From contig CALRMU020000006.1 of the NCBI GenBank assembly GCA_943369295.1, positions 62,001 through 126,000 on the forward strand: a DNA stretch of 64,000 nucleotides. Reading direction: 5' to 3'. The DNA is from JAKRSE01 sp943369295 (GTDB lineage Bacteria; Armatimonadota; Fimbriimonadia; Fimbriimonadales; Fimbriimonadaceae). Shown here piece by piece: positions 16,267 through 25,491 of this stretch. Made by a program: the position numbers and the translations under genes. Under the pieces are notes generated by a model, which was not told where the DNA came from, made no database searches, and worked only from the letters and a program-made list of their open reading frames with translations. Each line of letters begins with the position of its first letter. Positions within the stretch are counted from its first letter, which is position 1.

Positions 16267-19120
16267 CCTCGTCGTTCTGGCCCTGCTCCCTGGTGCTCTG
16301 CTGGCTCAGGAAGAGCAGGGCACTCATCTTGATCCTCAGGCTGGGGGTCAGGTTGGCAGTTCATCTGAGACGAGTCAGACCCAAGCCGATCCAAAGTCGG
16401 ACCCTCCTAAAAAAGAGGATCCCAAGAAAGAGGATCCCAAGAAAGAAGATCCCAAAAAGGCTGATCCTCAGAAAAAGGAGGATCCTCGTAAAAAACCGCC
16501 CATTCCTCCCCCAATGGCACCTGGCACTAAGCCGGTCGAAGGTAAAACGCCTGGCCTAAACTCTGCCCCAACTCCAACTCAGCAGGGGGGGATCAACGAC
16601 CCGAGCCGAAAGAGGGGCAAAACCCTGGTCGATTGGTTTAATGACCAGGTACTTCAGAGAATCACTGCTACCGGTTCACGTCGGCTCCGTTACCAGGTCA
16701 ACACAGTTGATGGCGATGCTGAAGCCTTTAACCTTCAGACCTCCTACGGTCTAGGCGCGAAGCGGTGGGTAGATGTCGGCAACATTTCTCTTCAGGGGCA
16801 GAAGGTTCTAGGCGTCTTCAACTTCAACGCCACGATTCAAGACAGCCGATTCCGCGACCCCCAAGAGCAGAAGTTCAGTCTGGACTACAAGACTGGCCCC
16901 GTGACCCTTAACCTGGGCGATATTCAGGGGCGGCTGCTTAACACCAACCAGTTCGCCACCTTTAACAAATCCCTGCGCGGAGGATCAATCTCCTACGCTA
17001 AAGATGGCCTTGAAGCAAGGTTTCTTCAGACTGAAGTGAGGGGTGAGGCGAGAACCGTCTCGATCGCTGGCGCCAACACCAGCGGACCCTACTATCTTCA
17101 GTCCAGCCAGATCATCCGAGGTTCAGAAAGCATCCAGGTCGATGGTGTCCAGCAGGAATTCGGACGCGACTACACCATCGATTACGATCTAGGAGCCATC
17201 AGCTTCGTTAACCGGTCGACCGCCGAAGGAAAGGTCATCTCTCCCACTTCGGTCATCGTCGCCACCTACGAGACTTTGGGAATCTCTGGCATCAGAGGCA
17301 GGCTGCTCGGCGGCTCGGCTGGCTATGCCATGGGGAATCTTGGCCGGATCAGCGCCACCTATCTCACCCAGAAATCAGGCGGAGACAATCGACTCTCCAC
17401 CCGTCTCGAGTCTTTCCAGGGGTTTGGCGCTCCCGGTACGCCCTACGTTCTACAGTTCACGCCCTTGGCTGGCAGCCCCTTCACCGTCCGTATCGATGGA
17501 GCCCTGCAGGTTGAAGGGGTGGATTACACGATCGATCCGGGCAATCGGGCGATCTTCTATTTCACTCGCTTTGTCCCTTCCACCTCAAACGTGGACGTTC
17601 TTTACACACCCGCTCCGACAACGACAGTCAACGGGGACCGCGAAGTGGTCGGCCTTGACTACAGCCTTCCTTTAGGAAAGGGGGGCAGCCTCAGCATCGA
17701 CTGGGCAAGGGGCAGACTGACCAACACTCCGACCCCTTCTTCTGGCGACGCCAAGGGTGTTGAGGTCCGCTACAACGCTGGCAGGGGAAGCGTTTTTTCG
17801 TCACTTCGTGATGTGCCATCAAGCTTCGTCGGAATTGAAAGCATTGGCTTCAATCGCGCCGAAAAGACTGGCGATCTGAGACTCGAATACCGACCCCTCA
17901 AGGGATGGGTGACTGGTGTCAGCCATAGAACCAGCTCCATCACTCAGTTCACGACTGGAGCCGGTGGCAGGGTGAATGAAGTCGATAACAGGTTCATTCT
18001 CACCCAGGCAGTCGCAAGATTCCAGCCGACTCTTCCCGGCTCGAGTCCCCTGGAATTCAGCCAAACCCGGACGATCAGCCGGGCCGCGGCGGGCGAAACT
18101 GCCTCGGACACCACTGCCCTCAGCACAGCCCGACGCTTCGGCCGTCTTACCACTCGCCTGGAGCTTTCTTATCTCTCGGCCAAGGCGCCAGACCCCGCGG
18201 CAGTGGGAACCCGCCAGACCCTGACCCGTCAAGGGGTAGAGCTTCGATCCAGCTATGATGCGGGCGAAACCTTAAACGCAAGCTTGAGTGCTTCGGTAAG
18301 CAGACTGGCCCTTAAAGGTGAGCAGGGCACAGGCCGAGACCTTCAGGCAACCCTTGCTTGGCGGCCAAGACAGGATTTCTCTACCAATTTCACCTGGTCA
18401 GATTCTGATGCAGGCAAGATCAGCCAGATCTCCGGATTTAGCTCTGGATATGGCTATGGTTACGACGGAAACTCATTTAGTTCCGGCTCCACTGGCGGAT
18501 TCATCGGGGGGGCTTCGTCTCAAACGAGAACTGGCCTCAACGCGAACTGGCGGCCGAATGACAGCCTGTCAGTTGGAGTCGGCGCCTACCTGTCACGCAG
18601 TCGAGGCTCCATCACCTCCAACTCAGAAACCAAGTCTGGATTGATTGGCGTTGACTGGGACCCCACGGAGTGGCTGAGGGTCAACGGCACCCTTAACATC
18701 AGCCAGTCTCGATTCATCGGAGCCACTTCGACTTCGACTGCTTCTGGCTGGAGCTTTGGCATTGATGGCAGCCCTCCTGGCCGCCTTAGCTTCTCCGCTG
18801 GTGCGAATGGGCTCTCAACCGGCGGCAATGCGGGGGCTTTCCAGCAGGACATTCTGCAGTTCGATGCTTCAGCATCCTGGCGCCTAAGGCAGAGGCACGT
18901 CATTTCTGCTCTCTGGTCGGGTGGAGAAACCAAGGGCTATCTGCCCCAATCCACCGGAGATTTGAGCCTGGTCTACCGGTACCAAATCTGGCAGACCCTG
19001 GCTCTCAACACCTCCTACCGCTGGTCCGATGTCTCAAACAGAGAGGGAGGAAGCGGATCGGGTGCTTATAAAGCTCGCGGCTTCGCGGTCGAACTCGCCT
19101 TCAACTTCGGTCGATTTTAG
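16250..19120 (+). CDS. large outer-membrane beta-barrel protein, unknown function
   Basis: 956 aa counted from ATG 16250, overlapping csaB by 17 nt; the leader MRPWVSLVVLALLPGALLAQ is a Sec signal. Residues about 30-110 are a charged KKEDP-repeat and proline linker. From about 150 on the sequence is a long run of alternating beta-strands rich in Gly, Ser, Thr and aromatics. It contains two 'DYTID' turns (near GRDYTIDYDLG and GVDYTIDPG) of the type seen in large secreted or outer-membrane proteins such as SprA. The last residues (AFNFGRF) end in Phe, the beta-signal read by the Bam machinery. This is strong evidence for a diderm envelope. Function unknown. A terminator follows directly. Confidence 0.75.
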   Translation: MRPWVSLVVLALLPGALLAQEEQGTHLDPQAGGQVGSSSETSQTQADPKSDPPKKEDPKKEDPKKEDPKKADPQKKEDPRKKPPIPPPMAPGTKPVEGKTPGLNSAPTPTQQGGINDPSRKRGKTLVDWFNDQVLQRITATGSRRLRYQVNTVDGDAEAFNLQTSYGLGAKRWVDVGNISLQGQKVLGVFNFNATIQDSRFRDPQEQKFSLDYKTGPVTLNLGDIQGRLLNTNQFATFNKSLRGGSISYAKDGLEARFLQTEVRGEARTVSIAGANTSGPYYLQSSQIIRGSESIQVDGVQQEFGRDYTIDYDLGAISFVNRSTAEGKVISPTSVIVATYETLGISGIRGRLLGGSAGYAMGNLGRISATYLTQKSGGDNRLSTRLESFQGFGAPGTPYVLQFTPLAGSPFTVRIDGALQVEGVDYTIDPGNRAIFYFTRFVPSTSNVDVLYTPAPTTTVNGDREVVGLDYSLPLGKGGSLSIDWARGRLTNTPTPSSGDAKGVEVRYNAGRGSVFSSLRDVPSSFVGIESIGFNRAEKTGDLRLEYRPLKGWVTGVSHRTSSITQFTTGAGGRVNEVDNRFILTQAVARFQPTLPGSSPLEFSQTRTISRAAAGETASDTTALSTARRFGRLTTRLELSYLSAKAPDPAAVGTRQTLTRQGVELRSSYDAGETLNASLSASVSRLALKGEQGTGRDLQATLAWRPRQDFSTNFTWSDSDAGKISQISGFSSGYGYGYDGNSFSSGSTGGFIGGASSQTRTGLNANWRPNDSLSVGVGAYLSRSRGSITSNSETKSGLIGVDWDPTEWLRVNGTLNISQSRFIGATSTSTASGWSFGIDGSPPGRLSFSAGANGLSTGGNAGAFQQDILQFDASASWRLRQRHVISALWSGGETKGYLPQSTGDLSLVYRYQIWQTLALNTSYRWSDVSNREGGSGSGAYKARGFAVELAFNFGRF
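16408..16495 (+). repeat. short in-frame tandem repeat encoding KKEDP units
   Basis: About five copies of a 15-nt unit of the type AAAGAGGATCCCAAG encode repeated Lys-Lys-Glu-Asp-Pro. It lies in the linker between the signal peptide and the barrel of the outer-membrane protein. Such repeats can change copy number by slippage and probably form a flexible, charged periplasmic spacer. Confidence 0.7.
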
Positions 19121-19131
19121 GCTGAGATTCT

Positions 19132-19162
19132 AGGCTGAGAGATTTCTCTCTCAGCCTCCTTT
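19132..19162 (+). terminator. rho-independent terminator after the barrel gene
   Basis: AGGCTGAGAGA (19132-19142) pairs perfectly with TCTCTCAGCCT (19147-19157) around a TTTC loop, followed by CCTTTTT. It also overlaps the stop codon of the convergent pullulanase gene (19151-19153). Confidence 0.85.
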
Positions 19163-21790
19163 TTCCTGCCAGAGAAGCGACACGCTTTTGGGGGCAACCG
19201 TTACTCGTCCCATAGTCTTTCTCAAGAAGCCATCTTTGGCTCGGCTTCCTTCCACCGCCACCTGCCAGGTTCCCTCAGGAAGGTCAATTCCTCGGCTGGC
19301 CGCATTGTTGTTGAAGATCAGCAGGACTCGATCCCACGAATCGCCGACCAGGCTTCCTTGGAGCTCGAAGACTGGCATTCCTTCAGCCTTGTCAATTGGC
19401 CAGGTTGAGATCACCTTCTTGATTTGATCTTGGGTGCGAAGCCGGAAAACGGGGTGGCGTCGACGGATGCTGATGAGCTGTTTGGTGTATTCGGCAAGGG
19501 ACTGATAGCTTTCTGCTCTCGCCCAGTCGAATTGGTTGACCTTGTCCCCGCTGGCGTAGCTGTTCGGATCCCCGCCTTTCGTCCGTCCGATTTCGACTCC
19601 GCCCTCAATGAAGGGCACGCCTTGACTCAAAAGCGTGGCAGCCAAGCCAATTCGTACCGCACCTGTCTTCCTTCTCTCATCTGCCTCAGGCATCGAAAGA
19701 CTAATCTTGTCCCAGAGGGTCAGATCGTCGTGAGCGCTGACGTAGTTGATGGTTTCGCTGGGCTTCTCGGCAAAGGCGCGAGGATGGCCAGCCGGCCCCA
19801 CATAGCCTCTCACGGCGAGGTCAGCTTCGTTTCTATCCCACTGGGCTCCCTGCATGAACCCAGGCTGTGGGCTGCGGTTGTCGCCTCGGAAGAAGCCTCT
19901 GAATCTGTCGTTGAAGACTGCGATTCCGACACCCCTTTGGGCGTTCTTCCCAAAATGAGTCGGTCCCCCGCCGGTCCAAGGCTCGCCATAAATCACAGAA
20001 TCTGGATCGACGGCTCGAATCGCCTTGACCCATTCCGCAACAGATTCCGGCTTGTGCATTCCCAAAAGGTCAAACCTAAACCCATCGATCTTGTATTCCT
20101 GCACCCAGTAGACCAGTGAATCCTTGACGTACTTTCGGACCATCCAGCGTTCATCAGCAACGGCGTTGCCGACGCCAGATTCGTTGAGGTTTTGTCCTCT
20201 TTCGTTGGTTCTAAAGTAGAAGTGAGGGACGGTCATTTCGAAATGAGATCCCTGCCCTTCAGGCGGCCAAGTGTGGTTGTAAACCACATCCATCACCACT
20301 CTCATGCCAGATTGATGGACAGACTGGACCATCTGCTTTACTTCTCGAACGACGCCTAAGGGGTTGTTGGGGTTAACCGCATAGCTCTCTTCAGGAACAT
20401 TGAAAAGGGTGGTCGCGTAGCCCCAGGTGTAGCCTGTAAATTCAAAGCTTTGAATTGGCAGCAGGTGCAGATCGGTGACTCCCAACGACTTCAGATAGTC
20501 GATTCCGATCGGGTTTCCTGTCGGAGACTTAAGCCCCCTTTGAACGAGGCCCAAGTATTTGCCTCTCCATTCCGGCCTGACACGAGATTCAGCTTGGGCG
20601 GTGAAGTCTCTGACATGCATTTCATAGATCACGGAATCGGTCATGTCGCCGTGACGCACCATCGGTCTGCTTGGCCAGCCCGTTGGATTGGCCGCTGAAA
20701 GGTTGGCCACCATGGTGCGCTTGAGGTCAGCGCTTGCAGCTCGGCCGTTGATGTCGGCAGCTTCGCGAGTTGTGCCGTGGCGCTCAAATCTGAATCGATA
20801 AAAGGTTCCGTGAAGGTTCCCAGGCACGCGAGCCTGCCAGACACCCTGGGGACCACGTGTCATAGGGACGGACTTTGCCTGGCCACCTGTGGCTGTTTTG
20901 TAGAGAAGAACCTGGGCCGAAGTTGTTGTGGGAGACCAGACCTTAAACGTTGTTCCGCTTGGGCTCCAAACGGCTCCTAAGTCTCCGCCTTTGTAGCGAA
21001 AGGCTTCCTGGTCCAAAAAGTCTCTGGGCTCAACCTTTCTGTTCGGCATCCCCTGGCGGCTGAGGGTGATCTTCTTGGTGACGGCACTAGGGTCAAGTGG
21101 TTTGGCTAGAGTCAGCCTGAAGGCAGAAAACTGCTCGGGTCCACTCGGCACCATTGGCTTTGAGCCTCCAGGTGGTGGAGCTGGGACTTCAGAGGGGTGT
21201 TCCAGCGAGTTGCGGATAGTCTTTGCTTTGAAATCGGCAAGGAATCGGACCCTTGTTTGATCTTTGGGAACAACAATGGCCAGATTTGAACCATCCCGAA
21301 TAAAGCCAGCCCCGTAGTTTTCGCCCCAGCCGCCTCCAACTGCGATCTTGTATTCAAATCGACCCTTGGGCAGAGTGACGATGAGTTCGAAAACTCCCTC
21401 CCTCACCTCGGTCATCTCACTGGATTCACCGTTGGGGTCCCATTCTGATCCTCCCAGTTCGTCCTGAAAGCTCCCTGGCAGCACAACTCTGCCTGGCCTT
21501 TCTGGCCGAGTCGGGCGCCAAGGTCCTCCTACTGGCTCCACAGCCGTCACTGAAACTGGCGCCCCTTCAACCGAAAGGCTAAAGCCTTCAGCCGCTGCTT
21601 CGCGCGTCATTGGCTCTGGCAGCCAAAGGGTCACTTTATCCGGCGAATCCAAAAAAGCTGGCGGCAGCGATCCGGACAGTCCAGTCAAGGCAAGGGAAAC
21701 GAGCAGGCCAAGCATCTTCTGACCTGACCATACGCCTGAAAGTGATCGAAAGTACAGCTTTCGGGCCCGCAGCCCCGTGAATAAGCTCAT
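19151..21790 (-). CDS. pulA: type I pullulanase (GH13 debranching enzyme), exported
   Basis: 879 aa. A basic N-terminus plus hydrophobic stretch (about 26-42) forms a signal. Next come an extra Big-like/CBM48-type region to about 265, a CBM48 (about 270-340), and the GH13_14 barrel. Barrel motifs: VIYEMHVRDF (388), VVYNHT (502-507), GFRFDLLG with nucleophile Asp574, YGEPW with acid Glu603, and YVSAHDDLTLWDK for the third Asp. The N-terminal strand-rich part includes a glycogen-binding-like 'KGRFEYKIAVGGGWGENYG' CBM20/48 segment. It cleaves alpha-1,6 branches of pullulan, starch or glycogen, and pairs functionally with the alpha-glucan phosphorylase at 54 kb. An alternative start is Met26 (21715). 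Confidence 0.9.
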   Translation of the reverse strand: MSLFTGLRARKLYFRSLSGVWSGQKMLGLLVSLALTGLSGSLPPAFLDSPDKVTLWLPEPMTREAAAEGFSLSVEGAPVSVTAVEPVGGPWRPTRPERPGRVVLPGSFQDELGGSEWDPNGESSEMTEVREGVFELIVTLPKGRFEYKIAVGGGWGENYGAGFIRDGSNLAIVVPKDQTRVRFLADFKAKTIRNSLEHPSEVPAPPPGGSKPMVPSGPEQFSAFRLTLAKPLDPSAVTKKITLSRQGMPNRKVEPRDFLDQEAFRYKGGDLGAVWSPSGTTFKVWSPTTTSAQVLLYKTATGGQAKSVPMTRGPQGVWQARVPGNLHGTFYRFRFERHGTTREAADINGRAASADLKRTMVANLSAANPTGWPSRPMVRHGDMTDSVIYEMHVRDFTAQAESRVRPEWRGKYLGLVQRGLKSPTGNPIGIDYLKSLGVTDLHLLPIQSFEFTGYTWGYATTLFNVPEESYAVNPNNPLGVVREVKQMVQSVHQSGMRVVMDVVYNHTWPPEGQGSHFEMTVPHFYFRTNERGQNLNESGVGNAVADERWMVRKYVKDSLVYWVQEYKIDGFRFDLLGMHKPESVAEWVKAIRAVDPDSVIYGEPWTGGGPTHFGKNAQRGVGIAVFNDRFRGFFRGDNRSPQPGFMQGAQWDRNEADLAVRGYVGPAGHPRAFAEKPSETINYVSAHDDLTLWDKISLSMPEADERRKTGAVRIGLAATLLSQGVPFIEGGVEIGRTKGGDPNSYASGDKVNQFDWARAESYQSLAEYTKQLISIRRRHPVFRLRTQDQIKKVISTWPIDKAEGMPVFELQGSLVGDSWDRVLLIFNNNAASRGIDLPEGTWQVAVEGSRAKDGFLRKTMGRVTVAPKSVSLLWQEKGG

Positions 21791-21970
21791 TCTGAAAGAA
21801 AATGGACGAAATTCAGCTTACGTTCAGATTTTCCTGGGAACATGAATCTGGTCATAACGATCTTGATGTAAGGCGGCGTGCATTGGAGGCTTCCGCAGAG
21901 GCTTGGCTCAATTCTTGATGAGTTGATAGGAAGGCAGCTAAATTGAGTCGAGAAAGTTGGCAAGAACACA

Positions 21971-23026
21971 ATGTTATCAATCAAATTCATAAGTAAGAAA
22001 AAGGCGGTTTCCACCTCATTCATCACCCTTGCAGCCATCGCTTTTACTCTAGCCGTGCCAGGCGGTGTATCCGCGCACTTTTACTCTGCTGCACAGGAAA
22101 TTTATCCCAGCACTGCTGCCGAGTTTTCATCTAAAGATCAGCGGGCTCAGCAGGCGCTTCAGCATCACGTCATGTCACTTCTTCGGTCTCTGGGGACAGA
22201 CAACCCCGACATCGAAGCAGTTCGACAGATCAAGCGGATCAGATCCTCTGCTGATGACCTTCTGCAAAGGATTCCAGATCGAAGGCCGTCAGACGTATCA
22301 GATGCCGATCGCCCTTTCTTCAACGGCATTCGCAGCCTCCGGATTCAGTACGGAGTTCTCACTGACAAGATCGCCTTCTCTTATCCGATTGATGAGCCGG
22401 CCAGCATTCTCAATTCCGTTTCGACCCTTGAGTCTTTAACAAATCGAGCCACGACCGAAGAGATGACTGCGACCTTTAAGGTTGCCATTCCTCGGCGAGT
22501 CAAGGCTTTGGAGGCAAGAATCTTTGCTTACCAAACTCTGGTTAGCGGAAAAATGGTTTACCGCCCAGAAGTTATTGCCAAGGCTAAGCAGCAGATCAGC
22601 GCCACACTTGAGGCAGCGAGTTCATTCTCCAGCGAGATCATCGAGTCAAACGAACTGCCGCAGGACGTTTACTCTGGTCGAGACAAGGTTCAGATTCAGC
22701 AGATCGGCACCAACGCTCTTTTAGAACGCTTTCCCAACAAGCGTGTGATCGATATTGTCCTGACCGAGAAGGAATGGGAAAGTCAAGTCGCGTGGGAGTG
22801 GATTGACCAGTCCTGGCAGATGTCCAGCACCTCACAGCTCAGGGCAGTCGCCGTGGTTCATGGTGACGGAGAAGATCAGGCCTGGCTAATCCCAATTCTG
22901 TTCAGTCGAAATCAGTCCACTCCGGGCGACATTGTCTGCCGTCTGCCTGAGAAGATGGAAAGGCCAGATCTCTCTGGAATCATTCCTCTTTCTAAGGCGG
23001 CGAGGCTAGCTGGCCGTCCTTTGTGA
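21971..23026 (+). CDS. exported protein of unknown function
   Basis: 351 aa with a signal peptide (KKKAVSTSFITLAAIAFTLAVPGG, cleavage likely after VSA). The mature part is helical to about residue 230, with conserved-looking 'QQALQHHVMSLLRSLG' and long charged helices. The final 100 residues seem beta-rich, with 'RVIDIVLTEKEWE' and 'LRAVAVVHGDG'. No family recognised and no catalytic motif. Transcribed divergently from pullulanase across 180 bp. The 3' end overlaps the convergent MFS gene by 21 nt. Confidence 0.6.
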   Translation: MLSIKFISKKKAVSTSFITLAAIAFTLAVPGGVSAHFYSAAQEIYPSTAAEFSSKDQRAQQALQHHVMSLLRSLGTDNPDIEAVRQIKRIRSSADDLLQRIPDRRPSDVSDADRPFFNGIRSLRIQYGVLTDKIAFSYPIDEPASILNSVSTLESLTNRATTEEMTATFKVAIPRRVKALEARIFAYQTLVSGKMVYRPEVIAKAKQQISATLEAASSFSSEIIESNELPQDVYSGRDKVQIQQIGTNALLERFPNKRVIDIVLTEKEWESQVAWEWIDQSWQMSSTSQLRAVAVVHGDGEDQAWLIPILFSRNQSTPGDIVCRLPEKMERPDLSGIIPLSKAARLAGRPL

Positions 23027-24256
23027 TGCTGCGTTAAACTTCCACGCCAAAGTGAGGGGAATGATCATCAAGACCCCTGCCACGGCATAAGGAAGAACAG
23101 GGTGGATGCCCAGCATCCAATTTCCAGCAATCGGCCCGATGATTCGGGCCATTGACCCGAGTCCTTGAGTGACGCCAAAAATTCCCCCCTGCATTTCAGG
23201 GGGAGTCTGCTGGCTGATGAGACCGCTGAGAATGGGTTGAGAAAGGCCAGAGCTCAGCCCGAGCCCGACAGCCCCCAAGAGCATGGGAATCCAGGGCCCG
23301 AAGAAGGGCACTGAAATCAAAAGGGGCCCTTAGAGAAGGTAGCTGAACCTGAGCAGAGAGGGCTCGGTGAACTTAGCCAGCAGAACTCGAATGAAGTAGC
23401 CCTGCATAAAGGCTGTCGCCACCCCCACAGCAGCAAGGACATAGGTGCCCTCGGATTGAGTCATGCCAAACCTGATGTTGACCAGATTGAAATAGGTGCT
23501 TTCCAGGTTGGTAAAGGCGAAGTTGGCGACGAAAAAGAGGATGAGCAGGGTGCTGAGGCCAGGCGTCTTAAAGGCAGTAACAAGGCTCTGAAAGTTAAAG
23601 GCCTTGGCTTTTTCAGCACCTGGCTTCAATGATTCAGGAAGAGCAAAAACTACGACCAAAAAGTTGATGAAGCAGAAGGCAGCGGCTGCCATTCCCATCA
23701 GGAAAGGCGCCCCTTGAAAAGCAAGCACTTCGGTTTCTCTGGTTAGCTGCAGCCCTTGGGTGGCTAGGTAAGCCTTGTGGTCAAGCTGACCAAGCAGGCC
23801 ACCGATAGGGGGCCCTAGAATGAAGCCAAGCCCGAAGGCCATCCCGATCAGCCCCATAGATTTGCTTCTGTCCTCTGGCTTTGTCACGTCTGCGACATAG
23901 GCAAAGGCGACTCCAAGGTTGGCAGCGCTCAATCCCCCCAATGCCCGGGAAAGAATCATGATCCAGGGTTCAGTGGCAAAGGCGTAGATGCCAAAGCTGG
24001 CAACGGCCAAGAGCGAGGTAAAGACCAGGATTCCTCTGCGGCCGATCTTGTCGCTCCACCTGCCCATAAGGGGGGCAAAGATAAAGGAAACGATCGAATA
24101 AACCGCGATCAGCATGCCCAGCTGGGGGCCAGCTCCGACCAGAACCTCTCCTCGCCTTTGAATGTCGGGGATGACAATGCCGAATCCCAGCATGTCGATA
24201 AAGACAGTGAGAAAGATGGCAACGAGAGGAGAAAGCTTCTTTTTGGACATGGGCAC
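23006..24256 (-). pseudogene. MFS drug-efflux transporter (TetA-like) interrupted by in-frame TAA
   Basis: Read as one frame this gives 416 codons, the normal length for a 12-TM TetA-type antiporter. TM1 carries GFGIVIPDIQ and motif A is GRWSDKIGRRG between TM2 and TM3; the C-terminal part holds the last three or four helices, including PPEMQGGIFGV. Codon 309 is TAA (23330-23332); the next codons continue in the same frame as GPLLISVPFFGPW, so no frameshift is involved. Either the gene is inactivated, the read has an error, or the two halves are made separately (the second half could start at TTG 23320). TAA rules out selenocysteine and pyrrolysine. A palindromic operator-like site precedes the gene. 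Confidence 0.85.
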
Positions 24257-24308
24257 GCCAAACTCATCTTCTCCGGCTGCGAAGAGGCAGACCCTTATTC
24301 TATCATAC

Positions 24309-24326
24309 TGACCGAACGTTCAATCA
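24309..24326 (-). promoter_or_regulatory. TetR-type operator-like palindrome before the MFS gene
   Basis: TGACCGAACGTTCAATCA is an 18-bp imperfect palindrome of the form TGAnnGAACGTTCnnTCA. TAGAAT and TATGAT, possible -10 hexamers on the minus strand, follow at 24302-24297 and 24307-24302, so a bound repressor would block transcription of the MFS gene. TetR-family regulators often bind such sites at efflux genes; no regulator gene is adjacent. Confidence 0.4.
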
Positions 24327-24348
24327 AGGCTCTCAAGATTTCAGTCTC

Positions 24349-25440
24349 TCATTTCCGCACAGCTGTTTCGGATGCCACAGCCCGATAGATATCTAAAGTT
24401 ATGGCGGCAGTTGCCTCCCAAGAAAAGTCTCCGAGACGCTTCGTCCCCTTGATCACAAGGCTTTCGCGTTCTGCTGGACTGCTTAAGAGGTCAGCGACTG
24501 CCACTGCCCAATCGGCTGCCTCCCAGCTTTTCATGACCAGACAGGCATCTTGAGCGACTTCGGGCAGAGCGCCTCCTGAACTGCAGATCACAGGGCAGCC
24601 ACAGGCGAAGGCTTCCAGCAGTGGAATCCCGAACCCTTCGTGCCTGGAAGGGCAGAGGTAGAGGTCAGAGCATTGGTAAAGGGCAGTCAGCAGTTCATCG
24701 GAGACATAGCCTGTAGCATGAGTGCGCTTGCCGTGGCTCTGGTCACCCCAGCCTGGCTTGCCCGTGACTACCAGTTTATGAGGCAGGCTGTCAGGAAGAA
24801 GATCGGCCGCTGCCATCGCCAGCTCCATGTTCTTCCTTGGCCACCGTGTCCCGGCCGTCATCATGTAGGGGCCTTCAATTCCCGCTTCCTTCACCAATCT
24901 GCGGGCTTCCTCTAGTGGGTGCGGCTGAATGCCTTCTCCCACCGAGTTGTAGGTGACATGAACTTTGTGCGCTGACCCAGGAATGAACTGCTCGATCTCC
25001 CTTTTCGTCGTTTCAGAAACCGCAATCACAGCCTTCGCTCGCCGAACCGAACTGGGCACGCTTTTTTGGAGCAGAAAACGATCTTTGGGCTGAAACCACT
25101 CTGGGCCAACAAAAAAGCTCACATCATGGACTGTCGTCACTCCGCCCTGGGCGAGAGGAGAGAGGCTGTACTGGGTGTGAAGTACAGGACACCCGCGATT
25201 TTTTGCATAGAGCGGAAGAGTGACAAAGCTCCACCATCTGCCTTTGCCCGGTAGAACGACCCATTCAATTCTAGGATCATCGGGAATCTCTGGCGGCTTT
25301 TCTGTGTTGGAACAAAGAAGAAGGTGAAAGTCGCCTTTCAGCTTGGAAAAACCAGAAACCAAGCCACGCCAATAGCTGGCGTCGCCCGTGCTCCTGGTGC
25401 CAATCAGCCTGGCATCCAAAGCCGCAAGGGGACTTTTCAT
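24349..25440 (-). CDS. glycosyltransferase family 4 (group 1)
   Basis: 363 aa with a GT-B fold. The N-domain shows STGDASYWRGL near 18, 'HTQYSLSPLAQGGVTTVHD' near 96 and an acceptor-side AVSETTKREI. The C-domain has GTRWPRKNM (nucleotide-sugar anchoring), LPHKLVVTGKP, GYVSDELL, and the EX7E-like 'RHEGFGIPLLEAFACGCPV' that contacts the donor. It transfers a hexose from a nucleotide-sugar to a cell-surface polysaccharide or lipid acceptor; specificity unknown. A good ribosome site AAGGAG lies 4 nt before ATG. It neighbours a GT2 and a methyltransferase, suggesting a glycan cluster interleaved with mqnA. Confidence 0.85.
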   Translation of the reverse strand: MKSPLAALDARLIGTRSTGDASYWRGLVSGFSKLKGDFHLLLCSNTEKPPEIPDDPRIEWVVLPGKGRWWSFVTLPLYAKNRGCPVLHTQYSLSPLAQGGVTTVHDVSFFVGPEWFQPKDRFLLQKSVPSSVRRAKAVIAVSETTKREIEQFIPGSAHKVHVTYNSVGEGIQPHPLEEARRLVKEAGIEGPYMMTAGTRWPRKNMELAMAAADLLPDSLPHKLVVTGKPGWGDQSHGKRTHATGYVSDELLTALYQCSDLYLCPSRHEGFGIPLLEAFACGCPVICSSGGALPEVAQDACLVMKSWEAADWAVAVADLLSSPAERESLVIKGTKRLGDFSWEATAAITLDIYRAVASETAVRK

Positions 25441-25491
25441 GTTTCTCCTTAGTCAACCTTTACTCTTGCCATCATAATTCCAACAAACGTC

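Noticed and set aside
23006..23320. C-terminal MFS fragment as a separate gene
   Set aside because: It stays in the same frame as the upstream part, starts in the middle of a TM bundle and completes a normal-length transporter.
23330..23332. Recoding of the MFS stop as selenocysteine or pyrrolysine
   Set aside because: The codon is TAA; these use TGA or TAG, and no SECIS-like hairpin follows.
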